Shown one piece after another: positions 44,536 to 53,885 of a stretch of DNA of 64,000 nt. The stretch lies in the NCBI GenBank assembly GCA_035489435.1, contig DATHKG010000024.1; one strand, 5' to 3'. The number at the start of each line of letters is the position of its first letter. Within the stretch, counting starts at the first letter, position 1. The translations under genes were made by a program, and so were the position numbers. Under the pieces are notes generated by a model that saw nothing but the letters and a program-made list of their open reading frames with translations, did no database searches and had not been told where the DNA came from. The DNA comes from DATHKG01 sp035489435. Lineage in GTDB: Bacteria > Bacteroidota > Bacteroidia > Chitinophagales > Chitinophagaceae.

Positions 44536-46548
44536 ATGAAACTTTTTTTATTTTGTTTTTGTTGTTTGTTGGTAACAATCGTGACAGGCCAGGATAGCAC
44601 TATGCAATATTCAGAAGATTCAATGGCGACAAACGCTTTTAGATTGGGAGAGGTTGTGGTAACGGGGAAAAAGCGCCATCCTGCCTCATCTTTTGTCAGT
44701 GCCCATCAAATGGAAGTCTTTAGTAAACCGGATGTTTCAAAAGCATTGAATATGTTGCCTGGTATTACCTTATCATCGGTTGGGCCACGTAATGAAGCTA
44801 TGATTTACCTGAGAGGTTTTGACCTGAGGCAGGTGCCACTGCTGATAGATGGCATACCTGTTTATGTACCATATGATGGCTATGTTGACCTGGCAAGATT
44901 TACTACATTTGATATTGCCGAAATCAATGTGTCAAAAGGTTATACCTCTGTTTTGTACGGCCCTAACGCGTTGGGCGGAGCCATTAATCTCATCAGCAGA
45001 AAGCCAGTGCGTAAATTCGAATTTAATGGCGCCACAGGATGGTTATCTGGCGGTTATCGCTCAAACATCAACATAGGAAGCAACCTGGGTAAGTTTTACC
45101 TCCAGGCAGGTGCCTCCAGGTTAAAGCGGGATTCTTTTCCTTTATCCGATAATTTTCAGCCTTCTAAAACTGAAGAAGGAGGCTGGCGCAATAACTCATG
45201 GAATACTGATGATAAATACAATCTGAAAGTGGCTTATACCCCGAATAGCAGATCCGAATACGCGCTTAGTTACATTTACCAGCATGGGAAAAAAGGCACT
45301 CCCGTTTATTCAGGGCAGGATACGCTTAACAGCCAATTCAAGAATCCCCGATTCTGGCAATGGCCGTATTGGGACAAACAAAGTCTCTATTTCATTTCAA
45401 ATACTGTAATAGACACCACACAATATATTAAAACGAGATTCTATTATGACCGGTTTAAAAATCAATTGAACTCATATGATGACGCAACCTATTCGAAAAT
45501 TTCGCGGCCTTATGCATTCAAAAGTTTTTACAATGATTATAGCTTTGGGGCTATCCTTGAATATGGAAAGACTATCTCAACAATTGATAATATAAAAGGT
45601 ACTTTACAATACAAAAACGATGTACATCGCGAAAACAACGAGGGCGAACCAGTTAGAACAATGTCTGACAGAACCATTACAGCTGGCATTGAGAATGAGC
45701 TCGCACCAGTTCAACATCTGATTATTCGGACAGGAATAAGTTATAATCAAAGGGCGAGCCTCAAAGCTCAAAACTATAACACTACAACAAAAAAGGTTAC
45801 AGATTATCCTTCAAACACAAACGACGCGTTCAATATACAGGGAAGTATTGAATACAGTTTCAAAGGCATGAATGTTATAAATCTTTCCGTAGCGCGTAAA
45901 ACAAGATTTGCGACTTCGAAGGATCGTTATTCTTATCGACTGGGGACAGCAGTTCCTAATCCAGACCTGGAAGCTGAGTATTCAATGAACTATGAGCTGG
46001 GTTACAAAGGTTATATCATTCCCAGGTTAAATTTCGAAGCGGCACTGTTTTATAGCAGGATACAAAATACGATCAGCATGGTTTCTAATGTCGAATTGGA
46101 TCCTGTGAGAAATGTATGGCAAAGCCAATTGCAAAATGTTGGAGAAGCTAAATTCAGTGGGGTCGAAGCCACAGTTTCTTACCAGTTCCTCAAAACATTA
46201 AGCGCGGGTGTTAACTATACATTTATTGAAAGGCGTAACATGGTTGATGAATCAATTCATTTTACTGATGTACCAAAAAATAAGGTATTTGGCTTTGTTC
46301 ATTACGAATTACCGGGCAAAGTTTCCATACAATTTAATTCCGAATACAACTCAAAACGGTATTCCACTACTTATGGTGCGGTTGCTGGCTCGTTCTTCCT
46401 TTTGAATGGAAGCGCATCAGTGCATGTCTGGAAATGGTTTTCGGTTGAAGCAGGGATAAACAATATAGCGGATAAAAATTATTCTTTGGTAGAAGGTTAT
46501 GTTGAGCCTGGCAGCAACTATTTCGTTAATCTTTTATACCGTTTATAA
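44536..46548 (+). CDS. TonB-dependent outer membrane receptor
   Basis: A 670-aa receptor. The signal peptide (1-19) is followed by a short region, then a plug domain (RLGEVVVTGKKRHPASS; VSKALNMLPGITLSSVG; IYLRGFDLRQVPLLIDGIPV; YGPNALGGAINLISRKP), and a 22-strand barrel ending YFVNLLYRL. There is no carboxypeptidase-like N-terminal extension and no SusD partner, so it is not a polysaccharide SusC. It looks like a metal, siderophore or oxyanion receptor. The ModE-type operator directly upstream and the ModE-like gene suggest molybdate, tungstate or a molybdophore as substrate. The next gene starts 6 bp after its stop. Confidence 0.92.
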   Translation: MKLFLFCFCCLLVTIVTGQDSTMQYSEDSMATNAFRLGEVVVTGKKRHPASSFVSAHQMEVFSKPDVSKALNMLPGITLSSVGPRNEAMIYLRGFDLRQVPLLIDGIPVYVPYDGYVDLARFTTFDIAEINVSKGYTSVLYGPNALGGAINLISRKPVRKFEFNGATGWLSGGYRSNINIGSNLGKFYLQAGASRLKRDSFPLSDNFQPSKTEEGGWRNNSWNTDDKYNLKVAYTPNSRSEYALSYIYQHGKKGTPVYSGQDTLNSQFKNPRFWQWPYWDKQSLYFISNTVIDTTQYIKTRFYYDRFKNQLNSYDDATYSKISRPYAFKSFYNDYSFGAILEYGKTISTIDNIKGTLQYKNDVHRENNEGEPVRTMSDRTITAGIENELAPVQHLIIRTGISYNQRASLKAQNYNTTTKKVTDYPSNTNDAFNIQGSIEYSFKGMNVINLSVARKTRFATSKDRYSYRLGTAVPNPDLEAEYSMNYELGYKGYIIPRLNFEAALFYSRIQNTISMVSNVELDPVRNVWQSQLQNVGEAKFSGVEATVSYQFLKTLSAGVNYTFIERRNMVDESIHFTDVPKNKVFGFVHYELPGKVSIQFNSEYNSKRYSTTYGAVAGSFFLLNGSASVHVWKWFSVEAGINNIADKNYSLVEGYVEPGSNYFVNLLYRL

Positions 46549-46554
46549 TTACAG

Positions 46555-47634
46555 ATGAGCCGGATCTTTACCATATTATTCCTGGTAATTGTGGCAGTTT
46601 TCCTCACTGCGGGCAGCTTATATAGGTATAAAGAGCCAACACCTTTAACTATTAATTATCCGGCGTATTTTGGTAACCGGATTACGATACCGGCTGATAA
46701 CCCAACAACAGAGGAAGGAGTCAAACTGGGAAGAATGTTATTCTATGATCCGCTGCTCTCTTCCACTAACAGGATATCATGTGCTACTTGTCACCAACAG
46801 AAATTTGCTTTCACAGATGGAAAAGTTTTTAGTGAAGGTGTTGATGGAAAACAACAGCCCCGGAATACCATGTCACTTAGCAACCTCTTATGGGTGAGGC
46901 AATTTTTTTGGGATGGAAGGGTGAAAGGGCTGGAAAAACAGGCGGAGACCCCGTTAACGGGTGAACATGAAATGGGTCAGTCTCTGGAAGTATCCGCATT
47001 GAAACTTTCAGACAAGGGCGATTATGCAACTTATTTCGAGAAGGCATTTGGCTCCCGCGAAATAACAGGATTAAGAATCACCTATGCCTTGTCACAGTTT
47101 GAACGGACACTGATCTCTTCAAATGCCCCTTACGATAAATACCTGGGGGGCAACCATAAACTATCTGCTTCGGAGGAGAATGGGATGCATCTGTTTTATA
47201 CTAATCCGGATCCTTCAAAATATATCAGGGGTGCAGGTTGCGGCAATTGTCACGGTGGTACAAAAACCTATAGCGAACTTTTTCAGAATAATGGTTTGGA
47301 ACCTGGTACTGCAGACGAGGATAGACAAACGATCACAGGCCAGCCGGCTGATGAGAGCAGGTTCAGGGTTGTAACGTTAAGAAACATAGCACTTACCCAA
47401 CCCTATATGCATGACGGCCGCTTCAAAACGCTTGAAGAAGTTCTTGATCATTATAATGAACATATTAAACAATCTCCCACATTAAGTCCTTTCCTTAAAA
47501 ATAATTCAAATATTCCCGGGGGGCAGTCGCTTGCACTCACTAAAAAAGAAAAAGAAGATCTCATTTCATTTTTGAACGCGTTAACCGATTCTGCCTTTAT
47601 CTCTGACCCTTCATTCTCGGATCCTTTTAAATAA
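46555..47634 (+). CDS. Dihaem cytochrome c peroxidase / MauG-like protein
   Basis: A 359-aa exported dihaem protein. The N-terminus has a signal anchor (residues 3-22). Two c-type haem motifs are visible: Cys76-Ala-Thr-Cys79-His80 in SCATCHQQ and Cys229-Gly-Asn-Cys232-His233 in GCGNCHGG. The family stretches GRMLFYDPLLSS, NTMSLSNLLWVRQFFWDGR and ALTQPYMHDGRFKTLEEVLDHYNEH all fit. Such proteins reduce peroxide or oxidise protein or small-molecule partners in the periplasm. It lies 6 bp downstream of the TonB receptor, so it is in the same operon. Why a peroxidase would follow a ModE-type site is a key open question. Confidence 0.93.
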   Translation: MSRIFTILFLVIVAVFLTAGSLYRYKEPTPLTINYPAYFGNRITIPADNPTTEEGVKLGRMLFYDPLLSSTNRISCATCHQQKFAFTDGKVFSEGVDGKQQPRNTMSLSNLLWVRQFFWDGRVKGLEKQAETPLTGEHEMGQSLEVSALKLSDKGDYATYFEKAFGSREITGLRITYALSQFERTLISSNAPYDKYLGGNHKLSASEENGMHLFYTNPDPSKYIRGAGCGNCHGGTKTYSELFQNNGLEPGTADEDRQTITGQPADESRFRVVTLRNIALTQPYMHDGRFKTLEEVLDHYNEHIKQSPTLSPFLKNNSNIPGGQSLALTKKEKEDLISFLNALTDSAFISDPSFSDPFK

Positions 47635-47723
47635 TTGAACAGACCCTTTGAACCGATATTCAAATGCAGCCAAATCAATATCAGAACCTGTAAATAAGAT
47701 AGATTCATAAATTATAAAAGAAA

Positions 47724-48248
47724 ATGTTTAAACTCCTCTATATGCGCAAATTCATTTTTCATTGCTTCTTCACTTTTTTAGTTACTCTGCCTTTAACATT
47801 TTACGCGCAGGTTGCAACAACCAAAACAGCAGTAAAAGTATCTGGCGAGGTAACAAAGCAATTACTGCTAACAAAAGAGGATCTGTCAAAAATGGCACGA
47901 ACAACTGCGATATTCAAAGATCGTGATGGCAAAGATGTTCCTTATAGTGGCGTGGCAGTTCAACATATACTGGAGCTTGCCGGGGTCACTATGGGTAAAC
48001 AACTCCGGGGCGAGAACCTGGCTAAGTATCTGCTGATAAAATGTTCAGACGGCTATGAAGTAGTTTTTTCACTGGCTGAACTGGATAAAGGATTTAATGA
48101 CAAATTGGTTATCCTGGCTGACAAATCGAATGGCGCCGATCTTCCCATCGATAAAGGTCCTTTCCGAATAATTGTGCAGGGTGATAAGGTACCCGCGCGT
48201 AGCAGCTTCCAGGTCACCGAGATGATTATAAAGTTTGCGAAGGACTGA
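47724..48248 (+). CDS. Exported molybdopterin-binding-domain (sulfite oxidase-like) small protein
   Basis: A 174-aa protein with a signal peptide (FIFHCFFTFLVTLPLTFYAQ) and a single oxidoreductase molybdopterin-binding domain: VKVSGEVTKQLLLTKEDLSK, VPYSGVAVQHILELAGVTM (about 74-92), IKCSDGYEVVFSLAELD and PFRIIVQGDKVPARSSFQV. The Cys that ligates Mo in sulfite oxidase-type enzymes is not seen at its expected place, and the protein has no dimerisation domain. It may bind the cofactor or a ligand without catalysing oxidation. It is 89 bp downstream of the cytochrome gene on the same strand. An internal ATG at 47742 (MRKFIFHC) is an alternative start. Confidence 0.78.
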   Translation: MFKLLYMRKFIFHCFFTFLVTLPLTFYAQVATTKTAVKVSGEVTKQLLLTKEDLSKMARTTAIFKDRDGKDVPYSGVAVQHILELAGVTMGKQLRGENLAKYLLIKCSDGYEVVFSLAELDKGFNDKLVILADKSNGADLPIDKGPFRIIVQGDKVPARSSFQVTEMIIKFAKD

Positions 48249-48267
48249 TTAATAACTGGTACTGACC

Positions 48268-48322
48268 AGGTTTGAATCAAGTTTGAAACAGGTTTGATCC
48301 GGCTTTGATTCAGCTTTGTATC
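48268..48322 (+). repeat. Five-copy 11-bp phased repeat (AGGTTTGAATC-like)
   Basis: Units AGGTTTGAATC, AAGTTTGAAAC, AGGTTTGATCC, GGCTTTGATTC and AGCTTTGTATC run without gaps, each with TTTG at position 4-7. They lie in the 224-bp gap between the molybdopterin-domain gene and the rhamnosidase gene, about 150-200 bp upstream of the latter. Confidence 0.75.
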
Positions 48323-48472
48323 AGTGTCCAGTTTTCAGTTAAAGAATATTTCAATGACTACGATTGTAACCTCATATTTCCAAAAGTTTCAATTCCCGGA
48401 CTTTTAAATAAGTTAACTGGATAATTTAAATAAGTTTATCTGTACATTGTTCAGTATACTTAAGCTTTTAAG

Positions 48473-51256
48473 ATGTCCAGATTAATGCTTGTCATGACTT
48501 TTGCCTTTTATGCCAGTCCTGTTTTTTGTCAGCCTGCCAGTATAGTTAATCTTCTTTGCAATAACGGAAAAAGCCCCGGGAATATTGATAACAAACCTCC
48601 GCGGTTTAGCTGGCAGTTCAAAACATCTGAAAATGGTTTTTCGCAATCGGCATTCCGGTTGATGCTCAGTGATACATACTTGTCGCTGAAAAAAGGCACA
48701 GCTAATGTCTGGAACAGCGGTAAGATAAACACTGATCAATCAATCAATTTTCCATATGGCGGGAAAAATCTACTATCAGCCAAAACTTATTACTGGTCGG
48801 TAAAGGCCTGGGACAATCATGGCAAAGTTTATAAAAGCTATATAGATAGTTTTACCACTACTTTATTTGACAAAAATGACTGGAGCCAGGCTCAATGGAT
48901 CGGGTATGAAGAACTACCGGATTCAATGCTGGTGATTCCCGGGGTTCATGCACCGGATGCAAAAAAACTTGGTAACAAGGCGATGAAAAGAGCGGTTGTA
49001 CCCTTGTTCAGGAAAGAATTCAGCATATCAAAAAAGATAAAAAAAGCTACCGCATATATTACAGGACTTGGCCAATATAAGTTTATGATCAATGGGGAAA
49101 AAGTTGGCAACAGCTTTTTAGCCCCTGCCTGGACCTACTATGATAAACGGGTTCAGTACAACGTCTACGATATTACAAGGCAAATAAAAAATGGAAACAA
49201 TGCCATCGGTGTTATTGTTGGCAATGGCTTTTACTATATCAACCGTGAAAGATATTTCAAAATTATCTCGGCATTTGGTTTTCCCAAATTGATTTGTAAA
49301 CTCAACATCGAATATACAGATGGAACAAAGCTGGTCGTTGTTTCAGATTCCAGCTGGAAAACCTCCCCCTCTCCCATTACATATAGCAGCATTTTTGGTG
49401 GCGAAGATTATGATGCGAGGCTCGAACAGCCCGGCTGGCACCGGGAAGGATTCAATGATACAGATTGGAAAAGCGCATTAACAGTAAAAGCTCCCAAAGG
49501 TATACTTGAAGCTGAGTTTATTTACCCGGTTATTATCAAAGACAGTTTTGAAGTAAAAAGAATCCTGCAACCAGTCAAAGATGTTTTTGTTTATGATTTC
49601 GGTCAGAATGCTTCAGGAATCATTGAACTGAAAGTTAAAGGTAAAAAAGGACAGACCATTAAACTTACACCTGCCGAGCTGCTTGATAAAGATCTGAGAC
49701 CGAATCAAAAAGCGTCAGGCGCGCCTTATTACTTCATCTATACATTAAAAGGTGATGGTCTTGAAACCTGGAGACCGGCTTTTACTTATTATGGTTTCAG
49801 GTATGTGCAGGTTGAAGGTGCAGTGCCAGATACTATGTCTATTGATCGCGGTGAAGTTGCACGCCTCATTAGTCTGAAAGAACTGCACAACAGCAGTTCC
49901 GCCCCGGAATCAGGGAACTTTCAATCATCGAACCTGTTATTTAACCGGATCGACACGCTGATCAGATGGGCAATTCAATCCAATGTTCAATCAGTGGTTA
50001 CAGATTGTCCTCACCGGGAAAAGCTCAGTTGGCTCGAACAGGATTATCTCATGGGTAAATCAATTCACTACAATCTTGATATCTATCATCTGTACAAAAA
50101 TCTTGTATATAATATGATTGATGCACAAACTACAGATGGGCTTGTACCTGATATTGCTCCGGAGTTTGTACCCTTTGAAGGTGGATTCAGGGATTCTCCT
50201 GAATGGGGCAGCGCATCAGTAATTTTGCCCTGGCAGATCTACAAGTGGTATGGCGACACTAATATTATCAGTGAGGCATATCCAATGATGAAAAAATATA
50301 TCGCTTACCTGGAAAACAAATCCGACAATCATATACTTTCACATGGACTCGGCGACTGGTTCGATTATGGGCCAAAATCTCCCGGTGAAGCTCAACTGAC
50401 ACCAAAGGAATTAACAGCTACTGCAATTTATTTCTATGATGTTTCTCTACTGGCTAAAATGGCAGCATTAATCGGCAACAGTGAGGAAGTAAAACGGCTT
50501 AACCAGAAAGCCAATGCAATCAAAATCGCTTTCAACAAAAAAATTTTCAACCAGGAAACAAAAATATATTCTACGGGTAGCCAGACAGCGATGGCAATGC
50601 CGATATCTGTAGGCCTGGTTCAGGAAGAATATAAATCAGCGGTATTTAAAAATATGGTGGATTCTATAAACATAACCGGCAAAAAGTTAACCGCCGGTGA
50701 TGTTGGATATCACTTCCTGGTTGAAGCATTGCATGAAGCAGGTGCTTCACAGTTATTGTACGATATGAATGCCCGTGACGATGTGCCCGGTTACGGTTTT
50801 CAATTAAGAAAAGGAGCTACCGCATTAACAGAATCATGGCCGGCGCTGGAAGAAGTCTCCAATAATCACCTGATGCTTGGTCATATCATGGAATGGTTCT
50901 ATTATGGGCTTGCCGGAATCAGCCAGTCTGATAGTTCGGTTGCATATAAAGACATCATTATAAAGCCGGAAGTAGTAGGAGATCTCAGTTATGTGAAAGG
51001 ATGTTTTAACTCACCATACGGTCTTATCACAAGCGAATGGAAAAACACTGAAAAGCAATTTGAACTGATCGTGAATATACCGGCCAATTCCAGGGCTACC
51101 GTTTTTGTGCCTGCTGAAAAAGAATCTGTAATTAGTGTTGATGGCAAAATTGTTAAAAATAAGAAGGATGTAGACTCAACCTTGTTGGAAAATAAAAAAT
51201 TTCAAATCAGGTTGAAATCCGGAAAATATGCTATTATAGTAAATAATGTACACTGA
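48473..51256 (+). CDS. Alpha-L-rhamnosidase (GH78)
   Basis: A 927-aa secreted GH78 enzyme that removes terminal alpha-L-rhamnose. The signal peptide (1-19, ending FCQ) is followed by an Ig-like N-terminal domain (PRFSWQFKTSENGFSQSAFR), a Bac_rhamnosid_N domain (FRKEFSISKKIKKATAYITGLGQYKF, cut here into named segments), and the (alpha/alpha)6 barrel with VTDCPHREKLSWLEQDYLMG, where the catalytic Glu lies, and PAFTYYGFRYVQVEG. The second acid is in the region SWPALEEVSNNHLMLGHIM, and a C-terminal domain follows. It starts a run of secreted carbohydrate or cytochrome genes. No SusCD pair lies adjacent. Confidence 0.94.
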   Translation: MSRLMLVMTFAFYASPVFCQPASIVNLLCNNGKSPGNIDNKPPRFSWQFKTSENGFSQSAFRLMLSDTYLSLKKGTANVWNSGKINTDQSINFPYGGKNLLSAKTYYWSVKAWDNHGKVYKSYIDSFTTTLFDKNDWSQAQWIGYEELPDSMLVIPGVHAPDAKKLGNKAMKRAVVPLFRKEFSISKKIKKATAYITGLGQYKFMINGEKVGNSFLAPAWTYYDKRVQYNVYDITRQIKNGNNAIGVIVGNGFYYINRERYFKIISAFGFPKLICKLNIEYTDGTKLVVVSDSSWKTSPSPITYSSIFGGEDYDARLEQPGWHREGFNDTDWKSALTVKAPKGILEAEFIYPVIIKDSFEVKRILQPVKDVFVYDFGQNASGIIELKVKGKKGQTIKLTPAELLDKDLRPNQKASGAPYYFIYTLKGDGLETWRPAFTYYGFRYVQVEGAVPDTMSIDRGEVARLISLKELHNSSSAPESGNFQSSNLLFNRIDTLIRWAIQSNVQSVVTDCPHREKLSWLEQDYLMGKSIHYNLDIYHLYKNLVYNMIDAQTTDGLVPDIAPEFVPFEGGFRDSPEWGSASVILPWQIYKWYGDTNIISEAYPMMKKYIAYLENKSDNHILSHGLGDWFDYGPKSPGEAQLTPKELTATAIYFYDVSLLAKMAALIGNSEEVKRLNQKANAIKIAFNKKIFNQETKIYSTGSQTAMAMPISVGLVQEEYKSAVFKNMVDSINITGKKLTAGDVGYHFLVEALHEAGASQLLYDMNARDDVPGYGFQLRKGATALTESWPALEEVSNNHLMLGHIMEWFYYGLAGISQSDSSVAYKDIIIKPEVVGDLSYVKGCFNSPYGLITSEWKNTEKQFELIVNIPANSRATVFVPAEKESVISVDGKIVKNKKDVDSTLLENKKFQIRLKSGKYAIIVNNVH

Positions 51257-51439
51257 ATCGCCACGCCACTTTTATTCTGAAACACCACAGGTATTGTGAA
51301 CCAGCAATCTCCCCTGCAAATTTTGTATATTTAATTAAACACAGACCTACTGGTTAATAAGCCGTATCCTGTATAATAATCAGCGTCGATATTGTGAGTT
51401 TATTGATTTTGCCATAACGAATCCAACGCTTCCGTCAAT

Positions 51440-53755
51440 ATGAACTTTACAGCCTTTCCACTAAGAAACATCTTGATAGCATCTGCAACATTTGTTACAC
51501 TTCTGTACAGTTGTGCAGGCGATAACACCGATAAGCCTGCATCACAATTTTCTGAAAGAAAAGTAGTTGATACAAACCCGCCGGTTAAACCATTATCACC
51601 CGAAGAAAGCATCAGGAAAACCCAACTGCCACCAGGATTTCATATGGAGCTAGTTGCGAGTGAACCTATGGTGCAGGAACCAGTCGCATTATGCTGGGAT
51701 GGAAATGGCAGAATGTATGTTGCCGAAATGAACACTTATATGAAGGATGCAAATGCGACGGGTGAATTTGAACCGACAAGCAGGATCAAACTGCTGGAGG
51801 ATATGGATGGGGATGGTAAGATGGATAAATCAACAGTGTTCATTGATAGCCTGGTATTGCCGCGCACCATACTTGCAGTCGGTGATCAATTACTGGTTAC
51901 AGTAACCAACATACAGCATATCTGGAGTTATAGAGATACCAACGATGATGGTAAAGCAGACGAAAAAAAAATCGTTTTCAAGAATGACGTGATTGACTCG
52001 AGGAACCTTGAGCACCAGAACGGTGGTTTCTACTGGAACCTTGATAACTGGATCTATCCTTCACGTGACAATTTCCGCTATAAATATAAAGATGGTATGC
52101 TTATAGCCGATACCATGGTTGACAACATGATTGGCCAGTGGGGACTTACCAGTGATAACTTCGGACGTCTGTTTTATTCTGAAGCGGGTCCGGGACTGCC
52201 CGCAGTACAAATACAACAGATGCCTGCCTATGGCGCACTAAACTTTGCGGACCAGTATACCAGGGAATTTACAAAACCCTGGCCCATCATCGGAACCGTA
52301 GACGCCCAGGGCGGAAGATCAGCACTTCGGCCTGAGGACAATACTTTAAAAGAATTTACTTCTGGTTGTGGCCAATCCATATTTCGCGGAGACCGGATGC
52401 CGGCTGATATGCAGGGTGATTATTTTATTCCCGAACCTGTTGGCAGGATCATCAAGAGGGGTAAGGTGATAAACAGGGATGGTAAGATTTATATTGAAGA
52501 TGCTTACAAGCAGAAAGACTGGCTTGCTTCCGCAGACATGAATTTCAGACCCTTAAATACCTATACGGGTCCTGATGGCTGTTTTTATATTGTTGATATG
52601 TATCATGGTATCATACAAGAAAGTGAATGGACAAAACCTGATTCTTATCTCGGTAAAATGATTGCCGAAAAAGAATTATTCAAGAACAAAGGAATGGGCC
52701 GTATTTACCGTGTGGTGCATGATGATTATGTACCTGACAAAGTTCGTCCAAAGATGTTGAACGAACCGGTAAGCCAATTGGTAAGCTATCTCGGCCATCC
52801 AAATGGTTGGTGGCGCGACAATGCGCAACAGTTGATTATATTCCATAACGATCTCTCCGTTGTACCTGCTCTCAAAGAAATAGCAACCGGGAAACAAGCG
52901 GGCCTTCAACATAAACCCGGTGAACTTGCAAGGATACATGCTTTATGGACGCTTGAAGGATTGGAAGCTATTGACAAGCCAACTCTAATAAAAGCCTTTG
53001 GTGATACTTCGGCACAGGTAAGGAAAACTGCTGTATGGATAAGTGAGCTGTATATAAACCAAAATGATCCGGCAATACTCGAAGAGCTTGACAAACTGAA
53101 AGATGATCCCAGTGCTGATGTGCGGATCCAATTGTCTTTATCACTGCGTGGACATAACTCCCAAAAAGCCAGAAGCATTATGGATAAGTTGCTGGCGGCA
53201 AATAAAAACAACGAGATGATGCAGTTTTCATTTGCAACTTTTGTGCAGGCAGAAAAAACAAAAAATGAAGAAGCAAAAAGAACAAAAAATCTTAGCCGCG
53301 GGGACAGAGAGCTGGTATTGAATGGAGAAAAGATTTTTAAACAGCTTTGCGCGAGTTGTCATGGGGCCGATGGCAAAGGCATCACTATTGGTGGGAAAGA
53401 TATGCCTGCGCCGCCACTTGCAGGGTCACCAAGGGTACGGGGGGATAAGATCATGAATATACAGTTGTTACTCTTAGGGTTGCAGGGACCAATCGATGGT
53501 AAGACTTATCCAAATACAATGCCTTCCATGGCAGGTAATGACGACAAATGGATCGCTTCTGTACTAAGTTATATTCGCAATAGCAGCGAGCTTGGCAACA
53601 AGTCTTCAATTGTTACAGAGGAAGAAGTGAAAACCGTTCGTGCAACTACGCCAAAAAAATTATTGCCACCTTTGGAAGCCGGGGCCACTTTGCAGATGCT
53701 GGAAATTTTTAAACTGGGCCGCGCCGAAAATACAAACTGGGATAAGAAGCGCTGA
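51440..53755 (+). CDS. DUF7133 (PVC-type) membrane-bound dehydrogenase with HEAT repeats and cytochrome c
   Basis: A 771-aa lipoprotein-like protein (lipobox near LLYSCAGDN, about residue 25). The N-terminal ~390 residues are a beta-propeller-type putative dehydrogenase domain (PPGFHMELVASEPMVQEPVAL; CWDGNGRMYVAEMNTYM; calcium-like DMDGDGKMD and DTNDDGKADE), then HEAT-like repeats (about 430-600). At the C-terminus is a cytochrome c domain with CASCHGADGKG (about 637-647) and a Met ligand region GKTYPNTMPSM. Such multidomain proteins are common in Bacteroidota and Planctomycetota and are linked to sugar oxidation near glycoside hydrolases. The substrate is unknown. Confidence 0.88.
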   Translation: MNFTAFPLRNILIASATFVTLLYSCAGDNTDKPASQFSERKVVDTNPPVKPLSPEESIRKTQLPPGFHMELVASEPMVQEPVALCWDGNGRMYVAEMNTYMKDANATGEFEPTSRIKLLEDMDGDGKMDKSTVFIDSLVLPRTILAVGDQLLVTVTNIQHIWSYRDTNDDGKADEKKIVFKNDVIDSRNLEHQNGGFYWNLDNWIYPSRDNFRYKYKDGMLIADTMVDNMIGQWGLTSDNFGRLFYSEAGPGLPAVQIQQMPAYGALNFADQYTREFTKPWPIIGTVDAQGGRSALRPEDNTLKEFTSGCGQSIFRGDRMPADMQGDYFIPEPVGRIIKRGKVINRDGKIYIEDAYKQKDWLASADMNFRPLNTYTGPDGCFYIVDMYHGIIQESEWTKPDSYLGKMIAEKELFKNKGMGRIYRVVHDDYVPDKVRPKMLNEPVSQLVSYLGHPNGWWRDNAQQLIIFHNDLSVVPALKEIATGKQAGLQHKPGELARIHALWTLEGLEAIDKPTLIKAFGDTSAQVRKTAVWISELYINQNDPAILEELDKLKDDPSADVRIQLSLSLRGHNSQKARSIMDKLLAANKNNEMMQFSFATFVQAEKTKNEEAKRTKNLSRGDRELVLNGEKIFKQLCASCHGADGKGITIGGKDMPAPPLAGSPRVRGDKIMNIQLLLLGLQGPIDGKTYPNTMPSMAGNDDKWIASVLSYIRNSSELGNKSSIVTEEEVKTVRATTPKKLLPPLEAGATLQMLEIFKLGRAENTNWDKKR

Positions 53756-53885
53756 TGGGAAGTATTCATTGAAAAAGTAAAATCAAATACCGTTACGCGG
53801 TAGAACGTTCCGTCAAATATCGTTCTGTCGAAGATCATTCAGTTAAAAAACGTTTTCTAATATACTTCTAATACGATTGGTGATA

